Position numbers and translations under genes: made by a program. A stretch of DNA of 23,753 nucleotides from Nanobdellota archaeon (GTDB lineage: Archaea; Nanobdellota; Nanobdellia; SCGC-AAA011-G17; VGLX01): positions 1-23,753 of the forward strand of contig JAHIPG010000236.1 in assembly GCA_018894775.1 (NCBI GenBank), written 5' to 3'. The notes beneath the pieces are model-generated. The model had not been told where the DNA came from and searched no databases. It worked only from the letters and a program-made list of their open reading frames with translations. This document shows positions 1 through 6,052 of this stretch, one piece after another; the stretch's first letter is position 1; every line of letters starts with the position of its first letter.

Positions 1-23
1 GAAGGTAGAGTATAGTTTCCAAG

Positions 24-49
24 AGGTAACCTCCGGTCGGAGATTACCT
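24..49. repeat. Inverted repeat (hairpin) at the left edge
   Basis: The arms at 24-35 and 38-49 pair at 11 of 12 positions if allowed to close fully; the innermost G-C pair leaves only two bases, so a four-base loop is more realistic. The single mismatch is C30 against A43. It lies upstream of no clear gene inside the window, so it could be the terminator of a gene to the left or a protein-binding dyad. Confidence 0.5.
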
Positions 50-286
50 AATTACTATTATGGTGTTCCTCCTATTTATATTTTTACTGTTGAACAGCGA
101 AAAGTATATTATAGGAGCTTGTTTTGTTAACGGCCTTGTAATCACGCTTTGAACTGTGTAGTCACGCGAAATTCACAGAGAATGTTTTGGTTGAGAATAT
201 GTTTTCGACGGTGTTTTGATGAGAAACACCCACTTCTTTTCTACCCCTATCAAGACATACTGTCTATTCATCATATATCAAAGAGA

Positions 287-391
287 ATGGCCACCTATAG
301 GGATGATTTACATCCATGGTTTTTTTCCTTTATTTTGATAACAGTAGTTGTCTGGTTGTATGCCTATATTTTAACAATGAGGAAAGTATGA
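287..391 (+). CDS. Possible small single-pass membrane protein (34 aa)
   Basis: A short frame starting at ATG 287 encodes 34 residues: a polar start (MATYRDDLHP), one uninterrupted hydrophobic segment at about residues 11-30 rich in Phe, Ile, Val, Leu and Tyr, and a positively charged end (MRKV). That is the layout of a small single-pass membrane protein. The frame stays open upstream to ATG 149, giving 80 residues, but the added stretch is rich in Cys, Arg and His and looks like translated spacer. The region just before ATG 287 (AAAGAGA) is only a weak ribosome binding site. I do not recognise a family, and the gene may not be real. Confidence 0.25.
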   Translation: MATYRDDLHPWFFSFILITVVVWLYAYILTMRKV

Positions 392-475
392 AATAAATTT
401 TACTGGTTTAGGTTTTTTTCATTGCTCCCAGGCTCGCAATCAAAACATAGTATTGTGCAAATTGCTCCCTCTGGG

Positions 476-510
476 TCGCAAATTGCATTTTGTTCGATGG
501 TGCGGAACAA
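476..510. repeat. 35-base direct repeat, copy 1
   Basis: This stretch starts TCGCAAATTGCATTTTG and matches 617-651 at 34 of 35 bases, the only difference being A506 versus G647. The copies are 141 bases apart. Shorter relatives (ATTGCTCCC at 421-429 and 461-469, GCAAATTGCTCCC near 457) lie just upstream, so it belongs to a family of related words. Confidence 0.85.
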
Positions 511-541
511 GACGTATGCGTGAAAACGATAATGTGCCCAA

Positions 542-574
542 ATTGCCCAAAAACTGCCCAAAAACTGCCCAAAA
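542..574. repeat. Three tandem 11-base units
   Basis: Three consecutive units of consensus ACTGCCCAAAA occupy 542-552 (ATTGCCCAAAA), 553-563 and 564-574. An 11-base period is close to one helical turn, so the units would lie on one face of the helix. They sit between the two copies of the 35-base direct repeat. An iteron or protein-binding array is possible but not shown. Confidence 0.8.
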
Positions 575-616
575 AGGATAAAAAACAATAACCGAATTAG
601 TGAACTATTAAACGCT

Positions 617-651
617 TCGCAAATTGCATTTTGTTCGATGGTGCGGGACAA
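617..651. repeat. 35-base direct repeat, copy 2
   Basis: Second copy of the repeat at 476-510, with one mismatch. It ends in a GC-richer stretch leading towards the basic-protein gene. Confidence 0.85.
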
Positions 652-757
652 ATCGTTTCCGTGATATCGTTAGAGTGCATTATCTATCCGTTGTGCACCA
701 CGTTTGTTCACTGCCCGCACAGTGATTGCTTTTATTCGATGACGCTCCATTTCGGGG

Positions 758-773
758 TTGCCCATTCGGGCAA
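758..773. repeat. Short perfect hairpin
   Basis: TTGCCC at 758-763 and GGGCAA at 768-773 form a perfect six-base stem around the loop ATTC. No T tract follows, so it is not an obvious terminator. Confidence 0.55.
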
Positions 774-862
774 TGCCCTCATTCCGCTCCTACTGCGAGA
801 AATTATGGTGAGTGGGGGTGGTTGGCATGTTGGGAGAGGATAATAAAAGACTGTTTTTTTCC

Positions 863-888
863 GTGAGGGGAAACTGTTTTATCCTCAC
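863..888. promoter_or_regulatory. Dyad upstream of the basic-protein gene
   Basis: GTGAGG at 863-868 and CCTCAC at 883-888 form a perfect inverted repeat with a 14-base spacer, about 34 bases before the preferred start codon at 922. It could be an operator or an untranslated-leader structure. No clean TATA box was seen nearby. Confidence 0.3.
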
Positions 889-921
889 AACACATACTTA
901 TTCTCTGAGGTGAAAAGTATT

Positions 922-1221
922 ATGGCGGAAAAAATAGCAAAATTAGGTATAAAGAGGGAACCAGGATTTTTGTATTTTGTGAACAAACAGGGTGATCCTG
1001 CCAGGACACCTATGGTACGAGCAGGCATGAGAACCCGCAAGGGTCCAGAGACGCTTGCCAAAGCATCCGTGAAAAAAGAACCAGGCTATCTCTATTTTAT
1101 AGACAAACAAGGAGACATCGCAAGAGCCAAGATGGCACGAGGCGGCGGAAAGAAAAAGAAAGCCAAAGTCAAAGCAAAGGTGAAAAAGAAGGCTGTGAAA
1201 AAAACCAAGAGAAGAAGATAA
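922..1221 (+). CDS. Highly basic protein with an internally duplicated motif and lysine-rich tail
   Basis: I chose ATG 922 because GAGGTGA at 907-913 is a good ribosome binding site for it; a GTG at 910 would add four residues. The 99-residue product has two copies of one unit about 40 residues apart: KREPGFLYFVNKQGD at residues 11-25 and KKEPGYLYFIDKQGD at 51-65. Each copy is followed by an Ala-Arg-(Thr or Ala)-x-Met-x-Arg motif. From about residue 74 the protein is almost only Gly, Lys, Ala, Val and Arg (GGGKKKKAKVKAKVKKK), like a histone H1 tail. A DNA- or RNA-binding, chromatin-like role is an inference from charge alone. I do not recognise a named family. A T-rich tract directly after the stop suggests the gene is transcribed alone. 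Confidence 0.7.
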   Translation: MAEKIAKLGIKREPGFLYFVNKQGDPARTPMVRAGMRTRKGPETLAKASVKKEPGYLYFIDKQGDIARAKMARGGGKKKKAKVKAKVKKKAVKKTKRRR

Positions 1222-1226
1222 AAACA

Positions 1227-1262
1227 TTTTTCTACTTTTCTTTTTTTTATTTTTATTTTTTT
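1227..1262 (+). terminator. T-rich archaeal-type terminator
   Basis: Nearly continuous runs of T (up to eight in a row) begin six bases after the stop of the basic-protein gene. Archaeal RNA polymerase commonly terminates at such tracts without a hairpin. Confidence 0.55.
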
Positions 1263-1307
1263 GCTTTTATCGTCACTACCTTATCCCAAAAACCTTATAT
1301 CAAAATC

Positions 1308-1315
1308 TTTAAATA
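1308..1315 (+). promoter_or_regulatory. Possible TATA box (TTTAAATA) before the small-gene pair
   Basis: TTTAAATA matches the archaeal TATA consensus in a spacer that otherwise shows no gene. Transcription from it would give a leader of roughly 110 bases before the ORF at 1452, which is long, so the assignment is tentative. Confidence 0.3.
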
Positions 1316-1451
1316 TCATTTACTGTATTGTCTGATTGAACTTAGACTGAACTTGTTTTGTGCATATGATTTTTAAGACAAAAAAATTAGGTTGTGTAGA
1401 AGCAAAAATGTAACAGATATTTTTTGAAGCATTGTATAAAGAGGTGATTAG

Positions 1452-1544
1452 ATGAAAAAAGAAATATTAGGACAAAGGAAAAAAGAAGGAAATGTGAAAA
1501 GCACAACTGCAGGTGTGCATGAAGAAAAAATAAAAAGAAGGTGA
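1452..1544 (+). CDS. Small basic hypothetical protein (30 aa), coupled to the next gene
   Basis: ATG 1452 is preceded by a strong ribosome binding site (GAGGTGAT at 1441-1448). The frame runs 30 codons and is very rich in Lys and Glu (MKKEILGQRKKEGN...). Its stop overlaps the next start as TGATG (1542-1546), the usual arrangement for translational coupling. No domain is recognisable. It is either a real small protein or a leader peptide that brings ribosomes to the following gene. Confidence 0.4.
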   Translation: MKKEILGQRKKEGNVKSTTAGVHEEKIKRR

Positions 1545-1864
1545 TGAAAAATATGAAAAGGGTAATAAGCAGAACAAAAGAGCAGCTGGTCAGCTATGAA
1601 TATCGCATAGGTCCGCATAAAAAAATAAGAGTGTGTGATGTAACTGTAGTGGTAAGAAAGGATGGGAAAGTCACATCTGTTACTCTCTGCATGCTCTTCG
1701 AGGAGGAAATTGATTGGGCGATAGAACTGCTGAAAAGAATAAAAAAGGATTTCAAAGGTAAATGGGCTGGGGGTATTATTGAGCCCACAGAAATAGCAGA
1801 ACTGACAGACAAGGAAAGAGCAGAACATAAAAAAGAAATAGAAAGAGAAACAAAAACACAATGA
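1544..1864 (+). CDS. Hypothetical protein (106 aa)
   Basis: I chose ATG 1544 because it overlaps the stop of the 30-codon frame before it (TGATG). GTG 1541 and ATG 1553 are also possible, and AAGGTG at 1538-1543 is well spaced for the latter. The product has a beta-rich first half (YEYRIGPHKKIRVCDVTVVV, residues about 18-37), a central acidic and hydrophobic helix (EEEIDWAIELLKRIKKDF) and a charged Lys/Glu tail. I do not recognise the family. A T-rich tract follows the stop. Confidence 0.6.
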   Translation: MKNMKRVISRTKEQLVSYEYRIGPHKKIRVCDVTVVVRKDGKVTSVTLCMLFEEEIDWAIELLKRIKKDFKGKWAGGIIEPTEIAELTDKERAEHKKEIERETKTQ

Positions 1865-1908
1865 TTTCCCCTCTCTCTTTTTTTATTTTTTCTGTTTCTG
1901 TTTTTTTG
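1865..1908 (+). terminator. T-rich archaeal-type terminator
   Basis: A pyrimidine tract with several runs of five to seven T starts at the stop codon of the preceding gene, fitting archaeal T-tract termination. Confidence 0.5.
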
Positions 1909-1935
1909 ATTGTAGCACCTGCTACCCAACACAAG

Positions 1936-2010
1936 ACTACATGCGTAAACGTTATTTTTAATACCATCAAAACCATGTATGAAATAGAAAAAATGGGTTC
2001 GGATATATCG
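1936..2010. repeat. Diverged intergenic repeat, copy before the GIY-YIG gene
   Basis: ACTACATGCGTAA at 1936-1948 is identical to 2623-2635. It is followed in both places by TATTTTTAATA, an ATGTAxGAAAT block, an A-rich run and GGATAT. The two stretches are alignable by eye over roughly 75 bases with small gaps. Both copies lie shortly before a gene. Confidence 0.5.
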
Positions 2011-2050
2011 AAGTTAGGCGAAAGCAGAGACTTTAAGAAAGGTTAATGAG

Positions 2051-2512
2051 ATGAACAAAGAATTTGAAAAAATAATTGATCAACTCCCTGGTTTGTTAAA
2101 AAAACTTACTACATCCGATAAAAAATTCCGAAATAATTTGAAAGGCGTTTGTGAGAAGGGAATTTATGTTTTTTACGAAAATGACAAACCCATTTATGTT
2201 GGACGTACTAACCGTATGAAACATAGGATTTTAGAGCATGGTCGTAAAAGTTCAACTCATAATAGTGCTCCTTTTGCATTTAGTATAGCAAAGAAAAATG
2301 CTGAAGAAAGTGGGATAAAGATAAATATGGGTCGTAAAGAACTTGAAAATAACTTAGAATTTGTAAAAATGTTTTTTAAAGCAAAAGAGCGAGTTTCAAA
2401 TATGCATGTTCGTGTAATTGAAATTGATGATCAAATTATTCAAACTATTTTTGAAGTATATGCTTCATTAAAGTTAGAAACAGAAGAGTTTAATGATTTT
2501 GGCACCCATTAA
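2051..2512 (+). CDS. GIY-YIG family nuclease
   Basis: The 153-residue product contains the GIY-YIG core. KGIYVFYENDKPIYVGRT gives the two short strands at residues 36-53 (Gly37-Ile38-Tyr39 and Tyr49-Val50-Gly51), Arg59 follows in the next helix, and Glu135 (IFEVYASL) is placed as the metal-binding glutamate. Such nucleases make metal-dependent cuts in DNA and occur in homing enzymes, repair and restriction. The length is that of a nearly bare catalytic domain. The 25 residues before the core form a helical lead-in. The insert at residues 65-120 is charged and may contact DNA. The gene stands alone between copies of an intergenic repeat, which could mean it moved as a unit. Target and role are unknown. 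Confidence 0.85.
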   Translation: MNKEFEKIIDQLPGLLKKLTTSDKKFRNNLKGVCEKGIYVFYENDKPIYVGRTNRMKHRILEHGRKSSTHNSAPFAFSIAKKNAEESGIKINMGRKELENNLEFVKMFFKAKERVSNMHVRVIEIDDQIIQTIFEVYASLKLETEEFNDFGTH

Positions 2513-2557
2513 TATGAGGGGTCTTTTAACACAAAACAAAAGAAAACATTTTTTGCG

Positions 2558-2573
2558 TCCCGACGTAACGGGA
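2558..2573. repeat. Short perfect hairpin after the GIY-YIG gene
   Basis: TCCCG at 2558-2562 and CGGGA at 2569-2573 form a five-base stem with a six-base loop, following a T5 run. It lies at the left end of the second intergenic repeat copy. Confidence 0.35.
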
Positions 2574-2690
2574 GGCAGGTGCATTTCAGGGTGTCCAGAT
2601 ACAGGAAAAGGAGGCAGAAAAAACTACATGCGTAAGCATCAGGCAATATTTTTAATATACAACACGGCTATGTAGGAAATGAGAAAAAAA
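2574..2690. repeat. Diverged intergenic repeat, copy between the GIY-YIG and PrsW-like genes
   Basis: The left half (GGCAGGTGCATTTCAG to ACTACATGC, about 2574-2631) matches 3509-3564 downstream of the PrsW-like gene, at roughly three quarters of bases by eye. The right half (ACTACATGCGTAA onward) matches the copy at 1936. This copy thus links both others and lies directly between the two genes. Confidence 0.5.
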
Positions 2691-2733
2691 TAGAAGGATA
2701 TGCAAGAATACTTAAAAATGAAGGTGCTATTTT

Positions 2734-3477
2734 ATGAGTAGAAAAGTAAGATATGAAGATTTAAGAAAAATTATTTATAGGTATGGGTGTGTTTTTTTGG
2801 TAGTGATAATTGGAGCATTATTTTATCTTGCTGGACATTTAAACGTTTTTTTCACCGATGTCTTTCTATCAAAATTTTCTGTTAAAATTAACAATATAGT
2901 TTTTGATTTTAATGAAACAAGGTCGGTCATTATCGCTCCAATCATAGAAGAAACCATAAAATTTATTGGATATGGAGTAATTTTTTTGATACCTTTTAAA
3001 TTTCTTCAATCAAAATATAGATCTAAAAAGGAATTTATAAATAAAAATATCGTGTATGCTTTTTTAATTTCTGCAGGATTATTTGGTTTCCTTGAAGGGT
3101 GTTTCCACAATGGTCATATCCGGATTGGATTTTACTTGTACGTGTTATTGAATGTTTGCATTCATAGTACATATTCTCTCTATCCGTTTATTTTAGGAAG
3201 GCGTTATAGAAATTGGTTTATATGTTTTTTACCAATAGCCATTACTCTACATGCTCTCCATAATTTCCTTATTCTTTTTATTTGGGACAATAAATGGGTA
3301 ACTTTTATTATGGTTACTGTTTTTCTTGTTCCTTTTATGGTCCTTGAAAGGAGTAGTATCCTCCAATATATTAGAAAATTCGAATTCTGCGGAGTTTCCA
3401 TTCCAAAAGTGGTGGCATATTCATTACTTATTTGCTTATACATATTGATGCTTTTAGCAGTTGCATTTTATCATTAA
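2734..3477 (+). CDS. PrsW-like intramembrane metalloprotease family protein
   Basis: The 247-residue product is an integral membrane protein with about seven hydrophobic segments. The first, at residues 17-35, acts as the signal anchor. Inside the membrane part are the polar residues typical of PrsW-type glutamic/metalloproteases: PIIEETIK (Glu72, Glu73, Lys76), GFLEG (Glu121), NVCIHSTYS (His144) and TLHALHNF (His173, His176, Asn177). Bacterial PrsW cuts an anti-sigma factor within the membrane; archaeal relatives have no established substrate. ATG 2734 has a good binding site (AAGGTG at 2721-2726). A relative of the CPBP family is the main alternative. No obvious partner gene is adjacent, and the gene lies between repeat copies. 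Confidence 0.7.
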   Translation: MSRKVRYEDLRKIIYRYGCVFLVVIIGALFYLAGHLNVFFTDVFLSKFSVKINNIVFDFNETRSVIIAPIIEETIKFIGYGVIFLIPFKFLQSKYRSKKEFINKNIVYAFLISAGLFGFLEGCFHNGHIRIGFYLYVLLNVCIHSTYSLYPFILGRRYRNWFICFLPIAITLHALHNFLILFIWDNKWVTFIMVTVFLVPFMVLERSSILQYIRKFEFCGVSIPKVVAYSLLICLYILMLLAVAFYH

Positions 3478-3508
3478 AAGGAGCCTGAAATGAAGAGAGA
3501 GAGCAGGG

Positions 3509-3570
3509 GCAGGTGCGTTTCAGAATATCAAAGCACAGGAAACGAGTGCAGAAAAACTACATGCACAAAA
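3509..3570. repeat. Diverged intergenic repeat, copy after the PrsW-like gene
   Basis: The stretch from GGCAGGTGCGTTTCAG to ACTACATGC follows the same order of blocks as 2574-2631. It lies in the 107-base gap between two convergent genes. Confidence 0.5.
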
Positions 3571-3593
3571 TTTTTTAAAGAAAACTATTCTTT
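3571..3593. terminator. Possible terminator between convergent genes
   Basis: A run of six T (3571-3576) is followed by AAAGAA at 3577-3582 and TTCTTT at 3588-3593, a perfect six-base A/T stem with a five-base loop. The stem overlaps the stop codon of the minus-strand operon. It is weak, but it is placed where both transcripts must end. Confidence 0.3.
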
Positions 3594-4757
3594 CTCTAAA
3601 AGCTTAATGGCATTTTGAATATTAGTTCGTGGTAGACATCCACCAGACATTTTTAAGGTAGTTTCCGCTAATTTTTTAGTATTAACTGAAATAGATGTCG
3701 CAGTTGCTTTATTATAGCAAGGGACAATTCTTTTTATGATCCCCTCTAAATCTTCAAGATTGTCTATATCAACATCTATGGTAGAGGCACAATCTGCTAG
3801 TATCGTATGTAATCGTGGAGAGAGATCTATTGTGGTTCTAGGTTTTGTGTATGCTTCAATTCCTCGCATTCTTACATCTTCTGTTGGGATTAGTCTTGCC
3901 CAGAATAAATATGGAACGGAAATAGCAAAAATAACGAACAAACCTTTTTGAATACCAATTCTGTTTGGTAGGGATTCGGTGTCGAGAAGAATGTTTATCG
4001 CATCTCTCAGAGAATCCAAAAAAGCTCGCCCCTTGTTAGGGTATAGTTCTCCGCCTTTTTCTATTTCGTCAGCTACTATAAGTAAACCCTTATAATCTAA
4101 AGAATGGCATAACTGCTTTACGAAATAAAGTGCCTCCTTTACAGGTACATCTAAAAAAGATTTCATTTTTTGATTAAATATTCCTAAATTTCGTAGATCT
4201 TTTACATAGATACTTGAACCTCTTAACCACTCCGTAACTAGACCCTTTTTTTCTGCCTCTATATTTGGATTTGTTAAATGCAACATAATTGTTGTTAGTG
4301 ACGAACTCCAGAACTCCAATATGGATCTGTCATGCTCTATCGCCTTGCGAACTTGCCTCTTGAAGTTGTCATTTGTCTGTATCTTTGGCAGAAACTGATA
4401 CCCATCTGGAAGTCTCAACTTATGGAGACATTGGTGTACAATGAATCCTGGGATGCCGTATTGTTTTATTTCGTCCCCCATGAGTTCTATGTGGGCAATG
4501 CAATAATCTTTGTTTCTAGCAATTGCTTCTACAGTCTTTACGTATCTAGTTTTACCAGCGCCGTTGTCCCCACGAACAAGTAAGAATCCCCAGTTCCCTT
4601 CATCCATACTTTTAACAAAATCATCGTGTGTTTGTTTTATCTTGCTTGGCATGTGGTATAAGTTCTCGCACATTGTTTCTTTACCCAGTTTCATTCGCTT
4701 AACGTTCTCTACAGCATTTTCCTTTCTACAGTTGATACAATTCACCATATTTTTCAC
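3585..4757 (-). CDS. BrxD-like (DUF2791 type) P-loop ATPase
   Basis: The 390-residue product has a Walker A motif GDNGAGKT at residues 63-70 and a Walker B motif LLIVADE at 225-231 (Asp230, Glu231). Between them is a long helical stretch ending in WLRG (177-180), which matches the layout of the BrxC/BrxD ATP-binding family (DUF2791). A short CxxC pair (Cys7, Cys10) is at the N-terminus. In BREX systems such ATPases are accessory subunits thought to work on DNA with other components. Here it is the last gene of the operon, two bases after the PD-(D/E)XK nuclease, so it probably loads or regulates that nuclease (inference). ATG 4757 and ATG 4748 (residue 4) are both possible starts. Confidence 0.7.
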   Translation of the reverse strand: MKNMVNCINCRKENAVENVKRMKLGKETMCENLYHMPSKIKQTHDDFVKSMDEGNWGFLLVRGDNGAGKTRYVKTVEAIARNKDYCIAHIELMGDEIKQYGIPGFIVHQCLHKLRLPDGYQFLPKIQTNDNFKRQVRKAIEHDRSILEFWSSSLTTIMLHLTNPNIEAEKKGLVTEWLRGSSIYVKDLRNLGIFNQKMKSFLDVPVKEALYFVKQLCHSLDYKGLLIVADEIEKGGELYPNKGRAFLDSLRDAINILLDTESLPNRIGIQKGLFVIFAISVPYLFWARLIPTEDVRMRGIEAYTKPRTTIDLSPRLHTILADCASTIDVDIDNLEDLEGIIKRIVPCYNKATATSISVNTKKLAETTLKMSGGCLPRTNIQNAIKLLEKE

Positions 4758-4759
4758 CC

Positions 4760-6052
4760 CTATTTAGCCCCTTCGTGGATTACATATCTGTTTACATACA
4801 TACCTTTTTCTCTATTGATAATAAAACTTTGTGTTCGTATCCTTTCAAATACTTCTTGTTTACCAATAAGTTTTGGCATAAGAATTTCGAATGCACCGTA
4901 AATTGCTCTGGAGGGAAATAGCATATATTTCAGGCAGAATAGCTCTACAATTCTTTTGCCCATATTGTTCTCGTATCTTTCTCCACTCTTAACACTGCTT
5001 ACAATTTCACCTACTGTTGAGTGTGTTAGAGAGGGAATGGGAGTTGATGGTCGAAGCTGAAAATGTTCAATGATCGACAGAAGTAATTTATCAGCCATAA
5101 CAATGCCACTTTGAGTTGATTCAGCAATGAAATTTTCAAAGTATCTTACAGCTAAATCATACTTGCTCCTGTCATCATTATATAACTCTTTTCGCACAGA
5201 AGTAAATGCAGTGTGAAACTCATCTACAATATCTCTAATCTGTTGGACAATATCAATAATAGGGAGAATAGAAAGGCTACCCAGTCCTTTGTACTTACCT
5301 CTTTTCCACTTTGTAATAAAGTTGCCAAACCCTGCAGTGTCAACATAAGCAATTCCCTTACCATGTCCAAGTCGCCTATAGTAATATGGGGCATCTAAGA
5401 GTTCTTTAAGAAATTCTAATGTAACATCTGGTAGTTGGCTCGTATATTGGCTAAGAAGTACGCACTTTAAAAGATCGAGATACCAACCAGTAGCAGTCTT
5501 TTTTAAGCCCACTCTCTTCCCCGTGGCTACAACTTTTCCATCAAAATAACAAGCTTCCATTGGGCTGGCAAACTGAATAAACTCTTTTTCAATTTTAACT
5601 TTGTAAGGAGTGGATAAAAGACTAACTATTTTCTTTATACTGTTAGATGCCTTCTCCCGCAGTTTAATAAACATAATTATTTTATTTCTAGAAAAAAACT
5701 TTATCTCAGCACGATCTTTTCGCAAAGACTGAAGAACATAATCAGGTATTGCATCTTTTAAATCATCTGGTACTAACCACATAACTCTATAATTTTTGTC
5801 TTTCTCTGAATTTTTGATGCTTGTCACATAATCTAAAATTTGTCTCTTATCCACATAACTCCATTTAACCTCTACAAACAGTTTTAATCCTTTCTTGTCT
5901 CTTAAAAGAAAATCGATTTGCCCACCCGGGATCACATGTTCGTACTCAATGATGATAGCTTCTTCTTCAATCAAAAATGGGTTATAGCAGAATACTGGGT
6001 GAACATCTCTTTTTTCATCGTACATGTTCTTTAACCAGCGTGTAGTCTTCAT
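4760..6052 (-). CDS. PD-(D/E)XK nuclease with long C-terminal domain
   Basis: The N-terminal 80 residues carry a complete PD-(D/E)XK catalytic core. Asp47 sits in the GGQIDFLL strand, Glu61 and Lys63 in FVEVKW, and a QxxxY element (Gln71, Tyr75) follows. This layout is common in RecB-, NucS- and restriction-type nucleases that cut DNA with Mg2+. Residues 130-430 have no recognisable fold. They contain a predicted beta-rich part (residues 155-190) and helices, and may recognise DNA or a modification. The start lies inside the end of the PAPS-reductase gene (38-base overlap), so the two are co-translated. In this context it is the most likely effector: it would cut DNA lacking, or carrying, the mark made by the upstream genes. 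The direction is not known. Confidence 0.75.
   Translation of the reverse strand: MKTTRWLKNMYDEKRDVHPVFCYNPFLIEEEAIIIEYEHVIPGGQIDFLLRDKKGLKLFVEVKWSYVDKRQILDYVTSIKNSEKDKNYRVMWLVPDDLKDAIPDYVLQSLRKDRAEIKFFSRNKIIMFIKLREKASNSIKKIVSLLSTPYKVKIEKEFIQFASPMEACYFDGKVVATGKRVGLKKTATGWYLDLLKCVLLSQYTSQLPDVTLEFLKELLDAPYYYRRLGHGKGIAYVDTAGFGNFITKWKRGKYKGLGSLSILPIIDIVQQIRDIVDEFHTAFTSVRKELYNDDRSKYDLAVRYFENFIAESTQSGIVMADKLLLSIIEHFQLRPSTPIPSLTHSTVGEIVSSVKSGERYENNMGKRIVELFCLKYMLFPSRAIYGAFEILMPKLIGKQEVFERIRTQSFIINREKGMYVNRYVIHEGAK

Larger units (their letters stand above)
392..909. other. Repeat-rich intergenic spacer, no convincing gene
   Basis: This 518-base stretch holds a 35-base direct repeat, three tandem 11-base units, a short perfect hairpin and a dyad in front of the next gene, each listed separately. 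Reading frames cross it on both strands. Their translations simply repeat where the DNA repeats, and have no good ribosome binding sites or recognisable domains, so I treat it as non-coding. Confidence 0.55.

Noticed and set aside
542..574. CRISPR array
   Set aside because: Units are 11 bases and contiguous, with no spacers; no cas gene was seen.
400..651. 83-codon minus-strand frame across the repeat region
   Set aside because: Its repeated peptide RTIEQNAIC only mirrors the 35-base DNA repeat, and it has no good binding site or domain.
943..1227. 94-codon frame opposite the basic-protein gene
   Set aside because: It is the complement of a Lys-rich gene and shows the expected Phe/Leu/Ser-rich shadow composition.
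1861..2046. 61-codon frame after the 106-residue gene, with a signal-peptide-like start
   Set aside because: The hydrophobic start is a translated T-rich terminator, and the rest overlaps the intergenic repeat.
2493..2675. 60-codon frame between the GIY-YIG and PrsW-like genes
   Set aside because: It overlaps the end of the nuclease gene and runs through the intergenic repeat; no binding site or family.
1936..3570. Integron-like attC sites around the GIY-YIG and PrsW-like genes
   Set aside because: The repeats lack the paired R and L boxes and the long folded palindrome of attC, and no integrase is in the window.
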